This document shows, one piece after another, positions 29,990 through 38,369 of a DNA stretch of 64,000 nucleotides. The notes beneath the pieces were generated by a model. That model was given only the letters and a program-made list of their open reading frames with translations. It was not told the origin of the DNA and did no database searches. The translations under genes and the position numbers were made by a program. The first letter of the stretch is position 1. Every line of letters starts with the position of its first letter. The stretch comes from JAAURB01 sp049649525 (GTDB lineage: Bacteria; Cyanobacteriota; Cyanobacteriia; Cyanobacteriales; Microcoleaceae), in assembly GCA_049649525.1 (NCBI GenBank), contig JBARZE010000006.1, positions 150,917 through 214,916 on the forward strand. Reading direction: 5' to 3'.

Positions 29990-30415
29990 ATGAGTGAATT
30001 TTCTTCTGAACTAACCGCTCCACAGTCCGCCCCAAATGTCCCTGTCAAATATGGCGAACGGGAAATAGAAGAGGGACAACTGATCACGTTCCCGAATCCT
30101 CGGGTTGGACGACGCTATGAGATCCAAATTACACTGCCGGAGTTTACTTGTAAATGTCCTTTTTCCGGATATCCTGACTTTGCTACCCTCTATCTCAGTT
30201 ATATTCCCAATGAACGGGTTGTGGAGTTGAAAGCAATTAAGCTTTATATCAATCGTTACCGCGATCAATATATTTCTCACGAAGAATCAATTAATCAGAT
30301 CTTAGATGACTTCGTTGCGGCTTGTGACCCTTTAGAAGCAACCCTTAAAGGCGATTTTAACCCTCGGGGTAATGTTCATACCGTTGTCGAAGTCAAACAC
30401 GTTCGTCAGGGGTGA
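29990..30415 (+). CDS. queF: NADPH-dependent 7-cyano-7-deazaguanine reductase QueF
   Basis: A 141-residue enzyme that reduces preQ0 to preQ1 for queuosine tRNA modification. The unimodular (type I) family is indicated by length and by 'FTCKCPFSGYPDFATL', which holds the catalytic Cys ('CPFSG') and general acid Asp ('PDF'). 'ELKAIKLYINRYRDQYISHE' corresponds to the NADPH-binding segment, and 'RGNVHTVV' closes the fold. A GTG two codons earlier (29984) is possible; I use the ATG. Confidence 0.95.
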   Translation: MSEFSSELTAPQSAPNVPVKYGEREIEEGQLITFPNPRVGRRYEIQITLPEFTCKCPFSGYPDFATLYLSYIPNERVVELKAIKLYINRYRDQYISHEESINQILDDFVAACDPLEATLKGDFNPRGNVHTVVEVKHVRQG

Positions 30416-30916
30416 TCGTTTTGCTGTATTTACCTGATGGAAGTTGTGCCAAAACTTGAAGCCTGGATCACACTAGACTAGAGGGCGCATACAATGTGCC
30501 CCGACAACAGCCGACTACACCGATGTCTATGGATGCAAAACTGTAAATATAGATTTGATATTATTTCTGATTTTTCACCTTATACCCGTCATCTAAAGCG
30601 GATCATTCAAAAGAAAATATAAGGGATAACTCTGGTTTTCCGCAAAACCCAAAACACCGCGATCGCGATATTCAGAAATTAATTGTCTTTAACAATTCAA
30701 TAGAAAAGTCGCTCCCCATTGGGTTAAATAAAAGACATCGGATACACAAATATTCCAATTGCTCAAAACTTCAATTATATTTTGTCCATCTAAAGCGACC
30801 ACTCAGTATATTCTAAACTGTGAAGCATTCAAGCAGGCCTTGACTAGCTGTTCATTTTGAAAATCCGTGGGCATTGTATGATATAATAGTAGACTGTGTT
30901 GAATTCAAGCCAACCC
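30416..30916. other. Intergenic region before rpmI
   Basis: About 500 bases without a coding frame. A 7-bp hairpin with a 3-base loop (ggcgcat-aca-atgtgcc, from about 30483) follows queF but has no T tract. The end of the region carries the rpmI promoter. It may contain a leader, but I see no structured L20-type element I can support. Confidence 0.5.
30857..30887 (+). promoter_or_regulatory. Sigma-70-type promoter for rpmI-rplT
   Basis: TTGAAA at 30857-30862 and TATAAT at 30882-30887, 19 bases apart, with a TG at 30879-30880 making an extended -10. Transcription would start near 30894, leaving a leader of about 23 bases before the rpmI start codon. Confidence 0.6.
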
Positions 30917-31114
30917 ATGCCAAAACTTAAAACTCGTAAAGCAGCCGCTCGACGCTTTAAAGCAACAGGAAGCGGTAAAATTGTCCGCCGCAAAGGATAC
31001 AAAAGTCACCTGTTACAACATAAAAGCTCTGCTCGTAAACGTCGCCTTTCTAGAATGGCAGTCGTTAGCGAAGGAGATGCTAAAAATATTCGTTTAATGG
31101 CTCCCTATTTATAA
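30917..31114 (+). CDS. rpmI: 50S ribosomal protein L35
   Basis: A 65-residue, very basic ribosomal protein starting 'MPKLKTRKAAARRFKATGSG', the classical L35 N-terminus. That sets the start at 30917 rather than at the upstream in-frame start at 30896. It is followed by rplT 39 bases on, the usual rpmI-rplT pair; infC is not adjacent, as in other cyanobacteria. Confidence 0.97.
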   Translation: MPKLKTRKAAARRFKATGSGKIVRRKGYKSHLLQHKSSARKRRLSRMAVVSEGDAKNIRLMAPYL

Positions 31115-31153
31115 CAGTTTAAGCCTAAATCATAGATAAGGAATTAATTTACC

Positions 31154-31510
31154 ATGCCCAGAGTTAAGCGCGGTAATGTTGCTCGCAAACGCCGCAAAAA
31201 AGTACTAAAACTTGCCAAAGGATTTAGAGGATCTCAATCGAAAAACTTCCGTATTGCTAACCAGCGGGTGATGCAAGCGCTGCGGAATGCTTACCGAGAT
31301 CGTCGTCGTCGCAAACGGGATTTTCGGCGGTTGTGGATTACCCGGATTAATGCTGCTGCTCGGATGCACGGCATGAGTTACAGTCAGTTAATTAATAAAC
31401 TGAAAAAGTCAGATATTCAACTCAACCGTAAAATGTTAGCTCAGCTTGCAGTAATTGATCCCAATGCTTTTGCTAAAGTCGTTGAACTGGCTGCAAGCTC
31501 TGCAGAGTAA
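31154..31510 (+). CDS. rplT: 50S ribosomal protein L20
   Basis: A 118-residue basic protein that binds 23S rRNA early in large-subunit assembly. The N-terminal extension 'MPRVKRGNVARKRRKKVLKL' and the core 'YRDRRRRKRDFRRLWITRIN' are diagnostic. It is co-transcribed with rpmI. In other bacteria L20 represses its own operon; no operator is visible here. Confidence 0.97.
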   Translation: MPRVKRGNVARKRRKKVLKLAKGFRGSQSKNFRIANQRVMQALRNAYRDRRRRKRDFRRLWITRINAAARMHGMSYSQLINKLKKSDIQLNRKMLAQLAVIDPNAFAKVVELAASSAE

Positions 31511-31599
31511 AAACAAATTTAGTGGGTTGGGTTGAATGAAGTTAAACTCAATATGATATAAATTAAAGGACGGGATTTACTCTCGCCCTTGTTTATATT

Positions 31600-32187
31600 A
31601 TGAAACAGTTTTTAATAGAATTTAAAGATCAAAATATGGATACTAATTTTGCAGTTTTTTATGTACTTTTACTGGTGATATTGTTACTGGGAGCAGGCTT
31701 TTTTGTCTTTCGTCAGATTTTGAAAACGCGGCGAGTTGAAACGACTTTATCTAAGTTACAAAAAAAGCTAACGACTGAACCCGGCACCGCTCAAGAATAC
31801 TATGAATTGGGAAGTATTCTGAATGATAAACAACTCTATACTCAGGCGATCGCGGTATTTCAAAAAGCACTAAAAGCCGCCAAAGAAGAGCCAGCAGAAA
31901 ATGTGGCAATGGTTCATAATGCATTAGGATATGCTCATTTTGCCAAAGAACAGTATGATATTGCAATTCGTCAGTATAAAGAAGCATTAAAATTTAACCG
32001 AAATTATGTGATTGCTTATAACAATTTAGGGGCAGCTTATGAACGAAAAAAATTGACCGCTCAAGCCTTAGAAACCTACAAACAATCTTTAAAACTCGAT
32101 CCTAAAAATGATGTTGCTAAACGCCGATCGGAGTCTTTAGAAAAACGTATAGGAATTCCCACCTCAGAATCTACCCAATCTTCATAA
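31600..32187 (+). CDS. Membrane-anchored TPR protein
   Basis: A 195-residue protein with an N-terminal membrane span (about residues 17-37, 'FAVFYVLLLVILLLGAGFFV') and three to four tetratricopeptide repeats from residue 65 ('AQEYYELGSILNDKQLYTQA', 'VIAYNNLGAAYERKKLTAQA'). TPRs mediate protein contacts, so it is probably a scaffold or assembly factor facing the cytosol or lumen. The ATG at 31636 ('MDTNFAVFY') is an alternative start closer to the membrane segment. Similar proteins occur in other cyanobacteria; the specific role is unknown. Confidence 0.8.
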   Translation: MKQFLIEFKDQNMDTNFAVFYVLLLVILLLGAGFFVFRQILKTRRVETTLSKLQKKLTTEPGTAQEYYELGSILNDKQLYTQAIAVFQKALKAAKEEPAENVAMVHNALGYAHFAKEQYDIAIRQYKEALKFNRNYVIAYNNLGAAYERKKLTAQALETYKQSLKLDPKNDVAKRRSESLEKRIGIPTSESTQSS

Positions 32188-32382
32188 AAAACTTATAATA
32201 ACCTATATTCCGCAGGATAGATGGGAAAGCTATAGTATTTTTGAAACCGGGCATCCAATATGAGTCACTGGTTTAACATCCTTGAGGCGTACTACAAGAA
32301 AGCAGGTCAGTCTTAGTCCGACCTACTCAGGGAGCTAATTAGAAGTTTAAAGGAGAAGAAAAAGCCGTCCTAGAAGCGACGC

Positions 32383-32404
32383 AGTGAGCCTAGTCGAAGT
32401 GGAC
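32383..32404. repeat. Small dispersed repeat of the TGAGC..GTCGAAG type
   Basis: The sequence 'agtgagcctagtcgaagtg' belongs to a short intergenic repeat common in cyanobacteria. Related forms are seen at 24754-24771 ('atctcgactgcgctcgat') and 61691-61711 ('cctgagcaatgagcgcag'). The 276-base gap around it (32188-32463) holds nothing else I recognise. Confidence 0.45.
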
Positions 32405-32463
32405 GGGGCTTGTATCCCATCACTCCTGTGACTAACCTAAATATTCAATATTAGATTGATCGT

Positions 32464-33447
32464 CTATTTTAAACCCAACTCTCGCTTTAATAAGTTAATC
32501 GAGTCTGTTGAGATGTAATTTTCACAGCAAATAAGCTGAGGTGGGCGGATAATATCGTCGCGGTTGGCAATGACAGCTTCTTTGACAGCTTCATAGCTGG
32601 CTTGATCGCAGAGAATCACCCGAGCACTACGAACGATAGCGTTAATTTTATAACTATCTGTCAACTGAGCGGTCATCACTAATACTTCTTCTCCTCGCAA
32701 ACTATGGATAATCACCTCAGTTGCCCGCAGCAAGCCCGGACTAAGACTGACAATTCCCAGATAAGTGCCTTTGGTTAAGGTTTGAACCAATTCAATTTCT
32801 TTGGCAAAATCGTAAATATCAACCGGAATGACCCGCACAGCTAAGGGCGCTGCAATTTCTTCTGCTTGACCAATAAAGTAGCGACTGGTTACAACCGTCC
32901 CTGACGGAACCTGTTTAATGGTGGTCGCTAATTCTTCCATTGGCACAACCTGCACCGGAATACGCAAGGCTTGCTCTAGTTCTTGGGCCATCAGTTGAGC
33001 AATCCCGATATCTTGCATTTGAGCCGTAACTAATACCCGCGCACTACACCGCAGTCGCCAGTCAATTTCAGCTAGAAACAGTTCCCGAGACTCGCTGAGA
33101 CTACACCCTTGAGCGAGTAAATCATCCAAACTTTGTTGAATAATATGATTAGCTTGAGGGTATTGTTCGAGGATAGGAGAACTCAGGGGAGATCCCCCCT
33201 CATGACCCAAAGCACGGACATAAATTCCCGATCCCGCTTGGGCTTCAACCAAACCATGATCTTCAAGTTGTCGATAGACCTTACTGATAGTATTGCGGTG
33301 TAGCCCTGTCTGCATCGCTAACTGGCGAGTACTGGGTAAACGATGTCCCGGTGGAAATTGCCGAGAAGCGATCGCAAAGCGAATTTGATTGAAAAGTTGA
33401 TTTGACGCAGGAATATCACTGTCTGGCTGAATATAAAACTGAACCAT
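32464..33447 (-). CDS. GntR-family transcriptional regulator
   Basis: A 327-residue regulator with an N-terminal winged helix-turn-helix (residues about 10-78: 'QLFNQIRFAIASRQFPPGHR', 'LPSTRQLAMQTGLHRNTISK'). The C-terminal 230 residues do not match the common FadR, UTRA or aminotransferase-type effector domains, at least by eye. It probably acts as a dimer on its own promoter. It is divergent from the dienelactone hydrolase gene, about 205 bases away, and that gene is a plausible target. Confidence 0.85.
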   Translation of the reverse strand: MVQFYIQPDSDIPASNQLFNQIRFAIASRQFPPGHRLPSTRQLAMQTGLHRNTISKVYRQLEDHGLVEAQAGSGIYVRALGHEGGSPLSSPILEQYPQANHIIQQSLDDLLAQGCSLSESRELFLAEIDWRLRCSARVLVTAQMQDIGIAQLMAQELEQALRIPVQVVPMEELATTIKQVPSGTVVTSRYFIGQAEEIAAPLAVRVIPVDIYDFAKEIELVQTLTKGTYLGIVSLSPGLLRATEVIIHSLRGEEVLVMTAQLTDSYKINAIVRSARVILCDQASYEAVKEAVIANRDDIIRPPQLICCENYISTDSINLLKRELGLK

Positions 33448-33652
33448 AAAAGTCTCCTACCCTTAACCCCAAAATAAATATAAGTCACTGGCTATTTCTA
33501 TTACCATTTGTGATATGTTTGTCTCAGACATCAACCGGATAAATCAGTTCAAGAATCAATAGCCTGTACTATTAAGTTTACTGGGAAATTTTAGCGAAGA
33601 AATTTAATAAACCCAACTAATTTAATCGAAAATTTCATAATCTTTGAGAATT

Positions 33653-34390
33653 ATGGCCAATTTAGAAATTCGTACTGTTCCTATAACCATTTTTAACGGA
33701 GATCTAGAAATATCGGCTTATTTAGCTGAACCTATAACCGAAGGGTCATTTCCCGGTATCGTTGTCATCCAAGAAATATTCGGGGTCAATGCCCACATTC
33801 GAGAGGTGACTGAACGTATTGCTAAAGCGGGTTATGTAGCCATCGCCCCAGCCATTTATCAGCGAGTTGCACCCGGATTTGAAGTCGGTTATAGTTCTGA
33901 AGACTTAGTGTTAGGCCGTCAATACAAAGAACAAACCAAAGCCACAGAACTTTTAAGTGATATTCAGGCCACCATAGATTATCTTAAAACTTTACCCGAT
34001 GTTAAACCCGGTGGTTTCGGGACAATCGGTTTCTGTTTTGGGGGCCATGTGGTTTATCTGGCTGCCACTTTACCTGAAATTAAAGCGACTGCTTCTTTCT
34101 ATGGCGCAGGTATTGCTACCGGAACCCCAGGGGGTGGTCCTCCCACTCTAACCCGAACTTCAGACATCTCTGGTGTGATTTACGGCTTTTTCGGTACACA
34201 AGATCCCCTCATTCCTAACGGACAAGTGGATCTTATTGAAGCAGAGTTACAGAAACACAATATCCGCCACCAAATCTTCCGTTATCCTGCCACTCATGGA
34301 TTTTTCTGCGATCGGCGCGATAGTTATAACCCAGAAGCCGCCACCGACGCTTGGACACACGTTAAGCAACTATTTCAGCAACAACTCTGA
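33653..34390 (+). CDS. Dienelactone hydrolase family protein
   Basis: A 245-residue alpha/beta hydrolase. The nucleophile is the Cys of 'GTIGFCFGGHVVYL', as in carboxymethylenebutenolidase. Asp in 'FGTQDPLIP' and His in 'ATHGFFCD' complete the triad, and the oxyanion strand is 'GIVVIQEIFGVNAHIREV'. The ATG at 33653 gives 'MANLEIRT'; a TTG at 33644 is less likely. In cyanobacteria the substrate of such enzymes is usually unknown. Confidence 0.9.
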   Translation: MANLEIRTVPITIFNGDLEISAYLAEPITEGSFPGIVVIQEIFGVNAHIREVTERIAKAGYVAIAPAIYQRVAPGFEVGYSSEDLVLGRQYKEQTKATELLSDIQATIDYLKTLPDVKPGGFGTIGFCFGGHVVYLAATLPEIKATASFYGAGIATGTPGGGPPTLTRTSDISGVIYGFFGTQDPLIPNGQVDLIEAELQKHNIRHQIFRYPATHGFFCDRRDSYNPEAATDAWTHVKQLFQQQL

Positions 34391-34454
34391 GGTTATGAGT
34401 AACAATGGCGACTTGCACTCAGCGCAAGGGAGTAACGGGTAAGGAGTCTGTCGT

Positions 34455-34472
34455 GACGTTACATGTAACGTC
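34455..34472. repeat. 18-bp perfect palindrome, dispersed family
   Basis: GACGTTACATGTAACGTC is a perfect palindrome, preceded by 'tgtcgt'. It shares seven-base arms with the palindrome at 26765-26782, and the sixteen bases at 34451-34466 match 20895-20910. Such palindromes are common between cyanobacterial genes. Confidence 0.8.
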
Positions 34473-34483
34473 TGTAATTGAGT

Positions 34484-34513
34484 AGAGTTTATGATAATTG
34501 CCCGTGGGTATGA
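34484..34513 (+). repeat. Dispersed repeat, copy A
   Basis: About 30 bases ('agagtttatgataattgccc' and on through 'gtgggtatga') recur in inverted orientation at 47868-47899 with two or three mismatches. Both copies are intergenic and lie beside other simple repeats. Confidence 0.75.
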
Positions 34514-34726
34514 GTTGATCATTCATAACTCATCATTCATCATTCATAATTTACTACTCATTACTTAATTTCGCCTCTTAATTACCAATCCTGCACAGAT
34601 TCGGCTATATTGAAGTATCCCAAGTGATTAGTTGGGACACAACCCAATCCAAGAAACAGTGTCGGATAAAAATCAGCCGACCTCAGTGAATCAATAGAAA
34701 ATATTTGTGTTTGAGTTTTTTTAACT

Positions 34727-35608
34727 ATGGCGACTAACGAAACTTCCTTCTCATTAGATGATTTTGCTAAAGCTTTAGATCAGCATGATTACGGATTACA
34801 GAAAGGACAAATTATCAGTGGTCAAGTGTTTGAATATGGTACAGATGGGGCGTATGTTGATATTGTCGGCGCGAAGTCTCCCGGATTTATTCCCCGCAAA
34901 GAAGCGGCTGTGGCTGAAGTAGATAATTTAGAGGAAGTTTTACCTTTAAAAGAAGAACGAGAGTTTTTAATTATTCGAGATCAAAATGCGGATGGTCAGG
35001 TGTTATTATCTATCCGACAATTAGAATTACAAAAAGTTTGGAATGAATTAGCAGATTCTGTAAAAAGTGGCCGATCTTTACAAGTTCAAGTCACAGGCGT
35101 AAACCGAGGCGGGGTGACTGTTGATGTAGACGGTTTGAGGGGATTTATTCCGCGATCGCATTTACTGGAACGAGATAATTTGAATCGTTTAATTGATGAC
35201 TTATTAACCGTTAATATTATAGAGTTAGACCGCGATCGCAATAAATTAGTTTTGTCTCAACGCATGGCAACCGAAACTGTCGGCTTTAGTCAGCTTGAAC
35301 AGGGGCAACTAGTTGAGGGAACAGTCAGTAGCGTCAAACCTTTTGGGGTATTCGTGGATTTAGACGGAGTCACAGGCTTAATTCATATTAAAGAAGTTAG
35401 CCAGAAATTTATTGAATCTTTAGCTGATTTATTCCCGGTTGGTGAATCTGTTAAAGCCTTAATTATTGACCTCGATGAAGGTCGCCGCCGTGTCTCTCTT
35501 TCCACACGATTATTAGAAAACTATCCCGGAGAAATGGTAGAAAAACTATCAGAAGTGATGGAATCTGCAGAAGCAAGGGCAGAAAGGGCAAAAAAATTAA
35601 TTAGTTAA
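34727..35608 (+). CDS. S1-domain RNA-binding protein (second ribosomal S1-like protein)
   Basis: A 293-residue protein with three S1 motifs: about residues 24-95 ('KGQIISGQVFEYGTDGAYVD'), 110-180 ('QVTGVNRGGVTVDVDGLRGF') and 190-262 ('EGTVSSVKPFGVFVDLDGVT'). It resembles the shorter S1 paralogue of cyanobacteria rather than the six-domain S1 of E. coli, and may bind mRNA or single-stranded nucleic acids. The gene is flanked on both sides by the same 'cataactcatcattcat' repeat. Confidence 0.88.
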   Translation: MATNETSFSLDDFAKALDQHDYGLQKGQIISGQVFEYGTDGAYVDIVGAKSPGFIPRKEAAVAEVDNLEEVLPLKEEREFLIIRDQNADGQVLLSIRQLELQKVWNELADSVKSGRSLQVQVTGVNRGGVTVDVDGLRGFIPRSHLLERDNLNRLIDDLLTVNIIELDRDRNKLVLSQRMATETVGFSQLEQGQLVEGTVSSVKPFGVFVDLDGVTGLIHIKEVSQKFIESLADLFPVGESVKALIIDLDEGRRRVSLSTRLLENYPGEMVEKLSEVMESAEARAERAKKLIS

Positions 35609-35680
35609 TTATTATTTGAGGTAATATAATTGGGTTGAGTAATGAGTAACTCGTCATTGAGTATAAACTTTTGACGAGCA

Positions 35681-35710
35681 TCATAACTCATCATTCATAA
35701 TTCATCATTC
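35681..35710. repeat. CATCATTCAT cluster flanking the S1-like gene
   Basis: The 18 bases 'tcataactcatcattcat' at 35681-35698 repeat exactly those at 34523-34540, with further imperfect copies next to each. The two clusters are in the same orientation on either side of the S1-like gene. The 3' one runs into the end of the broken TPR gene. Confidence 0.7.
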
Positions 35711-36260
35711 ATAACTTTTTACTACGGAGATCTTCAACAATTTCAATGGCAGCTTGAATATCAGTTAAGGCTTCGGTGAGATTGTCTGACCTAGCTTTTG
35801 TAAGAGCGATATTATTGAGAGTTATCGCTTCGCCTGCGCGTTGGCGTAGCCTCTCAAGAGTGAGAATCAGCAACTGCCCGCGATATAGGTAAAGCTTGGT
35901 CGTAATAGTTTAAAGCTTTCTGAAATTCCCCTAAGTCTGAGTAGATTCGACCCAGTAAAAGTGAAGCTGTGGCAGGTCCAACTTTAACACCTATCTGTTC
36001 ATACAATGTTGCTGCTTTCTCAAAATAAGGAATTGCAGCCTGTAAAGATTCTGCTGTCCCTTGTTGAAATAGTTCATTTCCCCGTTTGTAGTTTGCTTCT
36101 GCTTCCTCTGCGGGGGACTGTGGGGCGTTCGCGGTTGGCTTCGCCTTGCGGTCTTCTGTATTAATTGCGGTGGGGTGAGTTGTAGGGGTTGGGCGATCGC
36201 GGCGGTATTGTAAAGGCACAGCGCTATAGCAATGCTCGATCCGGTTGGTGTGGCGATCAT
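35709..36260 (-). pseudogene. Degenerate secreted TPR protein gene (CHAT-TPR type) broken by repeats
   Basis: Three frames are needed to read it. From 36260 a signal-peptide-like start appears ('SSIAIALCLYNTAAIAQP'). A second frame then carries TPR residues ('ANYKRGNELFQQGTAESLQA', 'FQKALNYYDQALPISRAV'). A third frame ends 'GEAITLNNIALTKARSDNL' and '...IEIVEDLRSKKL' at a stop at 35709. The frame changes coincide with GC-rich palindromic inserts at about 36124-36153 and 35826-35852 ('cttcgcctgcgcgttggcg'). Intact relatives are long secreted TPR proteins with a C-terminal CHAT protease domain, which is absent here. Confidence 0.75.
35826..35852. repeat. GC-rich palindromic repeat interrupting the TPR pseudogene
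   Basis: 'cgcttcgcctgcgcgttggc' and the following 'gtagcc' separate two halves of TPR coding sequence that lie in different frames. A related insert ('gttcgcggttggcttcgcct') is at 36126-36152. Without the insert the downstream codons 'GEAITLNN' would continue the TPR. Confidence 0.6.
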
Positions 36261-36335
36261 TTGACTCTCTTGCCCTCAGTTGCCTCTATTTTATATCTAT
36301 TTCGGTGAGGGGCAACTTATGCAAGCAATAGGAAA

Positions 36336-36610
36336 TCAGGTAGAGATGATTATGTATCCTTTATCAAGTGTACAAGTCTGCTTGCAATCTCCATGTTCGA
36401 TTATCTTAAATTCGTAACCTCGATCACCTATTACTTGTTGTGACAAAACAATCCTAAGATGTTGGTTTTTTCCTAAGCCCAAATAGGTGGCAAAATTCTC
36501 TAAAACTTGACTAAATCTTGTCGGATTAACTTTTGGTAATACCCACCAGTAGGTTTTTCCAGATTCACCAACAGACAAAGCCGTACAACCAAGCCTATTG
36601 ATATTGCGAC
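36336..36610 (-). pseudogene. IS630-type transposase remnant
   Basis: An open frame (36336-36578) includes 'ESGKTYWWVLPKVNPTRFSQ' and 'LENFATYLGLGKNQHLRIVL', matching the DDE domain of IS630-like transposases, where the family reads 'SGETYWWILP...LLVLDQAGWH'. Just upstream (36580-36610) another frame reads 'WLYGFVC', which belongs immediately before it, so a frameshift and a stop have broken the gene. The region after 'LRIVL' no longer matches. No inverted terminal repeats are seen. Confidence 0.7.
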
Positions 36611-36704
36611 TTGATTTATGCTATCGGAATTTCAGTCCCAGGTATCCAAACTCTTTATAGAGTAAGAAGATATGGGTATAAAGATAAAAAATTACAGTCT
36701 TTCT

Positions 36705-38369
36705 TTATGATGGAGTATCTATTTCTAACTTTAAAATTTCTTTGTGATATTTTAGTAAGTTCATCCGATGACTTACACTAACGTAAGTAATATTTAATGC
36801 TTTGAGTTGTTGATAAAGTAATTCTTCATTTTTAACATCTAATGCACTGGTGGCTTCGTCTAAAATTGCATAACTCGGTTGATAGATAAATAGACGAGCA
36901 AAAGCTAGGCGCTGTTGTTCTCCCATGGATAATATTCGACTCCAATCTGCAATCTTATCCAAATCTTCCAATTTTTCTACTAAATTTAAAAGATTGACTT
37001 TCTGTAAAATATCATATAATTTATTATCGTCAATATTGACTTCTGTTTGAGGATAAAGTAATTGATGACGTAAAGAACTTTCAAACACATAAGGGCGCTG
37101 GGGTAAGAATAAAATCTCTTCACGTTTGGGTCGAAAAATAACTCCCGATCCAGATTTTGATAAACCTGCTATTGCTCGTAACAGAGAACTTTTCCCTATT
37201 CCACTCTCTCCAATAATTAGGAGATTGTTGTGGGGAGAAACAGAAAAAGATAAGTTTTTGATAATTGTTCGTCGCTCATCTGGTGTTTTTAAGGAAAGAT
37301 TTTGACAAGCTAGTTGTGAACTTTCAATAATTTCAATTGTTGTTTCTTTAGAATTTAAAGTATTAATCATTGCAATCGTTTGTTTTAATTTGTCTAAGCG
37401 ATTAATAGTAGCGGCTAAAATACTAAGTTTATCGAGTTGGGCAATCATTAAAGTTAAAGCAATTAGAATCGTTTTAAATGCTGTTCCTGCTTGGGTAACT
37501 ACTCCGACTTCCATTTCTCCAGACATAATCTGAGGCGCTAGAATTAAGCCGGGAACAATGAACGTTAGATATTGATAACTATTTTGAAAAATACCGAGAT
37601 AGAGTTGCCATCGAATTAAATGTTTAAAGTTGATAAAAACTTGTATAAATTTATTCCAAACTTGATTCATCTCTTGATTTTGACCTTGATAAAAAGCAAT
37701 AGATTCGGCTTGTTCTCGAATATGAATTAACCCATAACGTAAGTTAGCTTCTTTTTTGAGTTGCTGATAGTTTATCCCCACTAAAACTCGACCAAAAAAT
37801 AAGGTAGCAAATAAAGTTCCAATGATGGAATAACTTACTAAAAAAATCATCAAAAACTTTGAAAGCACCCAAAGTGTACCCGTAAAGGCGATCATTTGAA
37901 GTGAGGAGTCCAGTAAAATAGAGAAGAAAATGACGAACTGTTGAGTGAATGTTTTAATGTCTTCAGAAATTCGTTGATCGGGATTATCAAGATCAGAATT
38001 TTCGCTGATAAAATAGAATGTGGCGTTTTCTAGATAATGATTTAAAAAATAATGGGTCAGCCATCGTCGCCAATAAAGGCTTAATTTAGCTTGACAATAA
38101 ACTTTTAATCCAGCGCAAAGGGTTCCGATTAAGATTACTCCAATGAAGATCACTAATGATTGTTGAAAACGTTGAGTATCTTGTGCAACCAATGCGGATG
38201 TTATTTCTCCTAAAAAGATAGCAACGGCAACTAACAAGCCAGAAACAAGGGCTGATAAAATAATAATTAAAAAGAGTAAAGTAATTGCACCTAATTTTTC
38301 TGAAGAAAACCAGTAGAGATGGGTAATTGACCAAAGTTGTTTCCACAGTTTTAGGTTAATTTTCTTCAT
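36705..38369 (-). CDS. ABC transporter fused permease-ATPase, SbmA/YddA-like (second of pair)
   Basis: About 554 residues from the ATG at 38369, overlapping the previous gene by 14 bases. Five to six membrane segments lie within residues 30-300, with the family hallmark 'LDNPDQRISEDIKTFTQQ'. The ATPase domain has Walker A 'GESGIGKSSLLRAIAGL', signature 'LSMGEQQRLAFARL' and Walker B 'YAILDEATSALD'. This ABC_membrane_2 family includes bacterial YddA and importer-type relatives of SbmA/BacA. With its paralogue just upstream it probably forms a heterodimer serving the adjacent TonB receptor. Confidence 0.88.
   Translation of the reverse strand: MKKINLKLWKQLWSITHLYWFSSEKLGAITLLFLIIILSALVSGLLVAVAIFLGEITSALVAQDTQRFQQSLVIFIGVILIGTLCAGLKVYCQAKLSLYWRRWLTHYFLNHYLENATFYFISENSDLDNPDQRISEDIKTFTQQFVIFFSILLDSSLQMIAFTGTLWVLSKFLMIFLVSYSIIGTLFATLFFGRVLVGINYQQLKKEANLRYGLIHIREQAESIAFYQGQNQEMNQVWNKFIQVFINFKHLIRWQLYLGIFQNSYQYLTFIVPGLILAPQIMSGEMEVGVVTQAGTAFKTILIALTLMIAQLDKLSILAATINRLDKLKQTIAMINTLNSKETTIEIIESSQLACQNLSLKTPDERRTIIKNLSFSVSPHNNLLIIGESGIGKSSLLRAIAGLSKSGSGVIFRPKREEILFLPQRPYVFESSLRHQLLYPQTEVNIDDNKLYDILQKVNLLNLVEKLEDLDKIADWSRILSMGEQQRLAFARLFIYQPSYAILDEATSALDVKNEELLYQQLKALNITYVSVSHRMNLLKYHKEILKLEIDTPS

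Larger units (their letters stand above)
34391..34726. other. Repeat-rich intergenic region before the S1-like gene
   Basis: About 336 bases packed with repeats. There is an 18-bp palindrome (34455-34472), a roughly 30-base segment repeated in inverted orientation at 47868-47899, and a 'catcattcat' cluster (34521-34550) that recurs after the next gene at 35681-35710. No coding frame. Confidence 0.65.
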
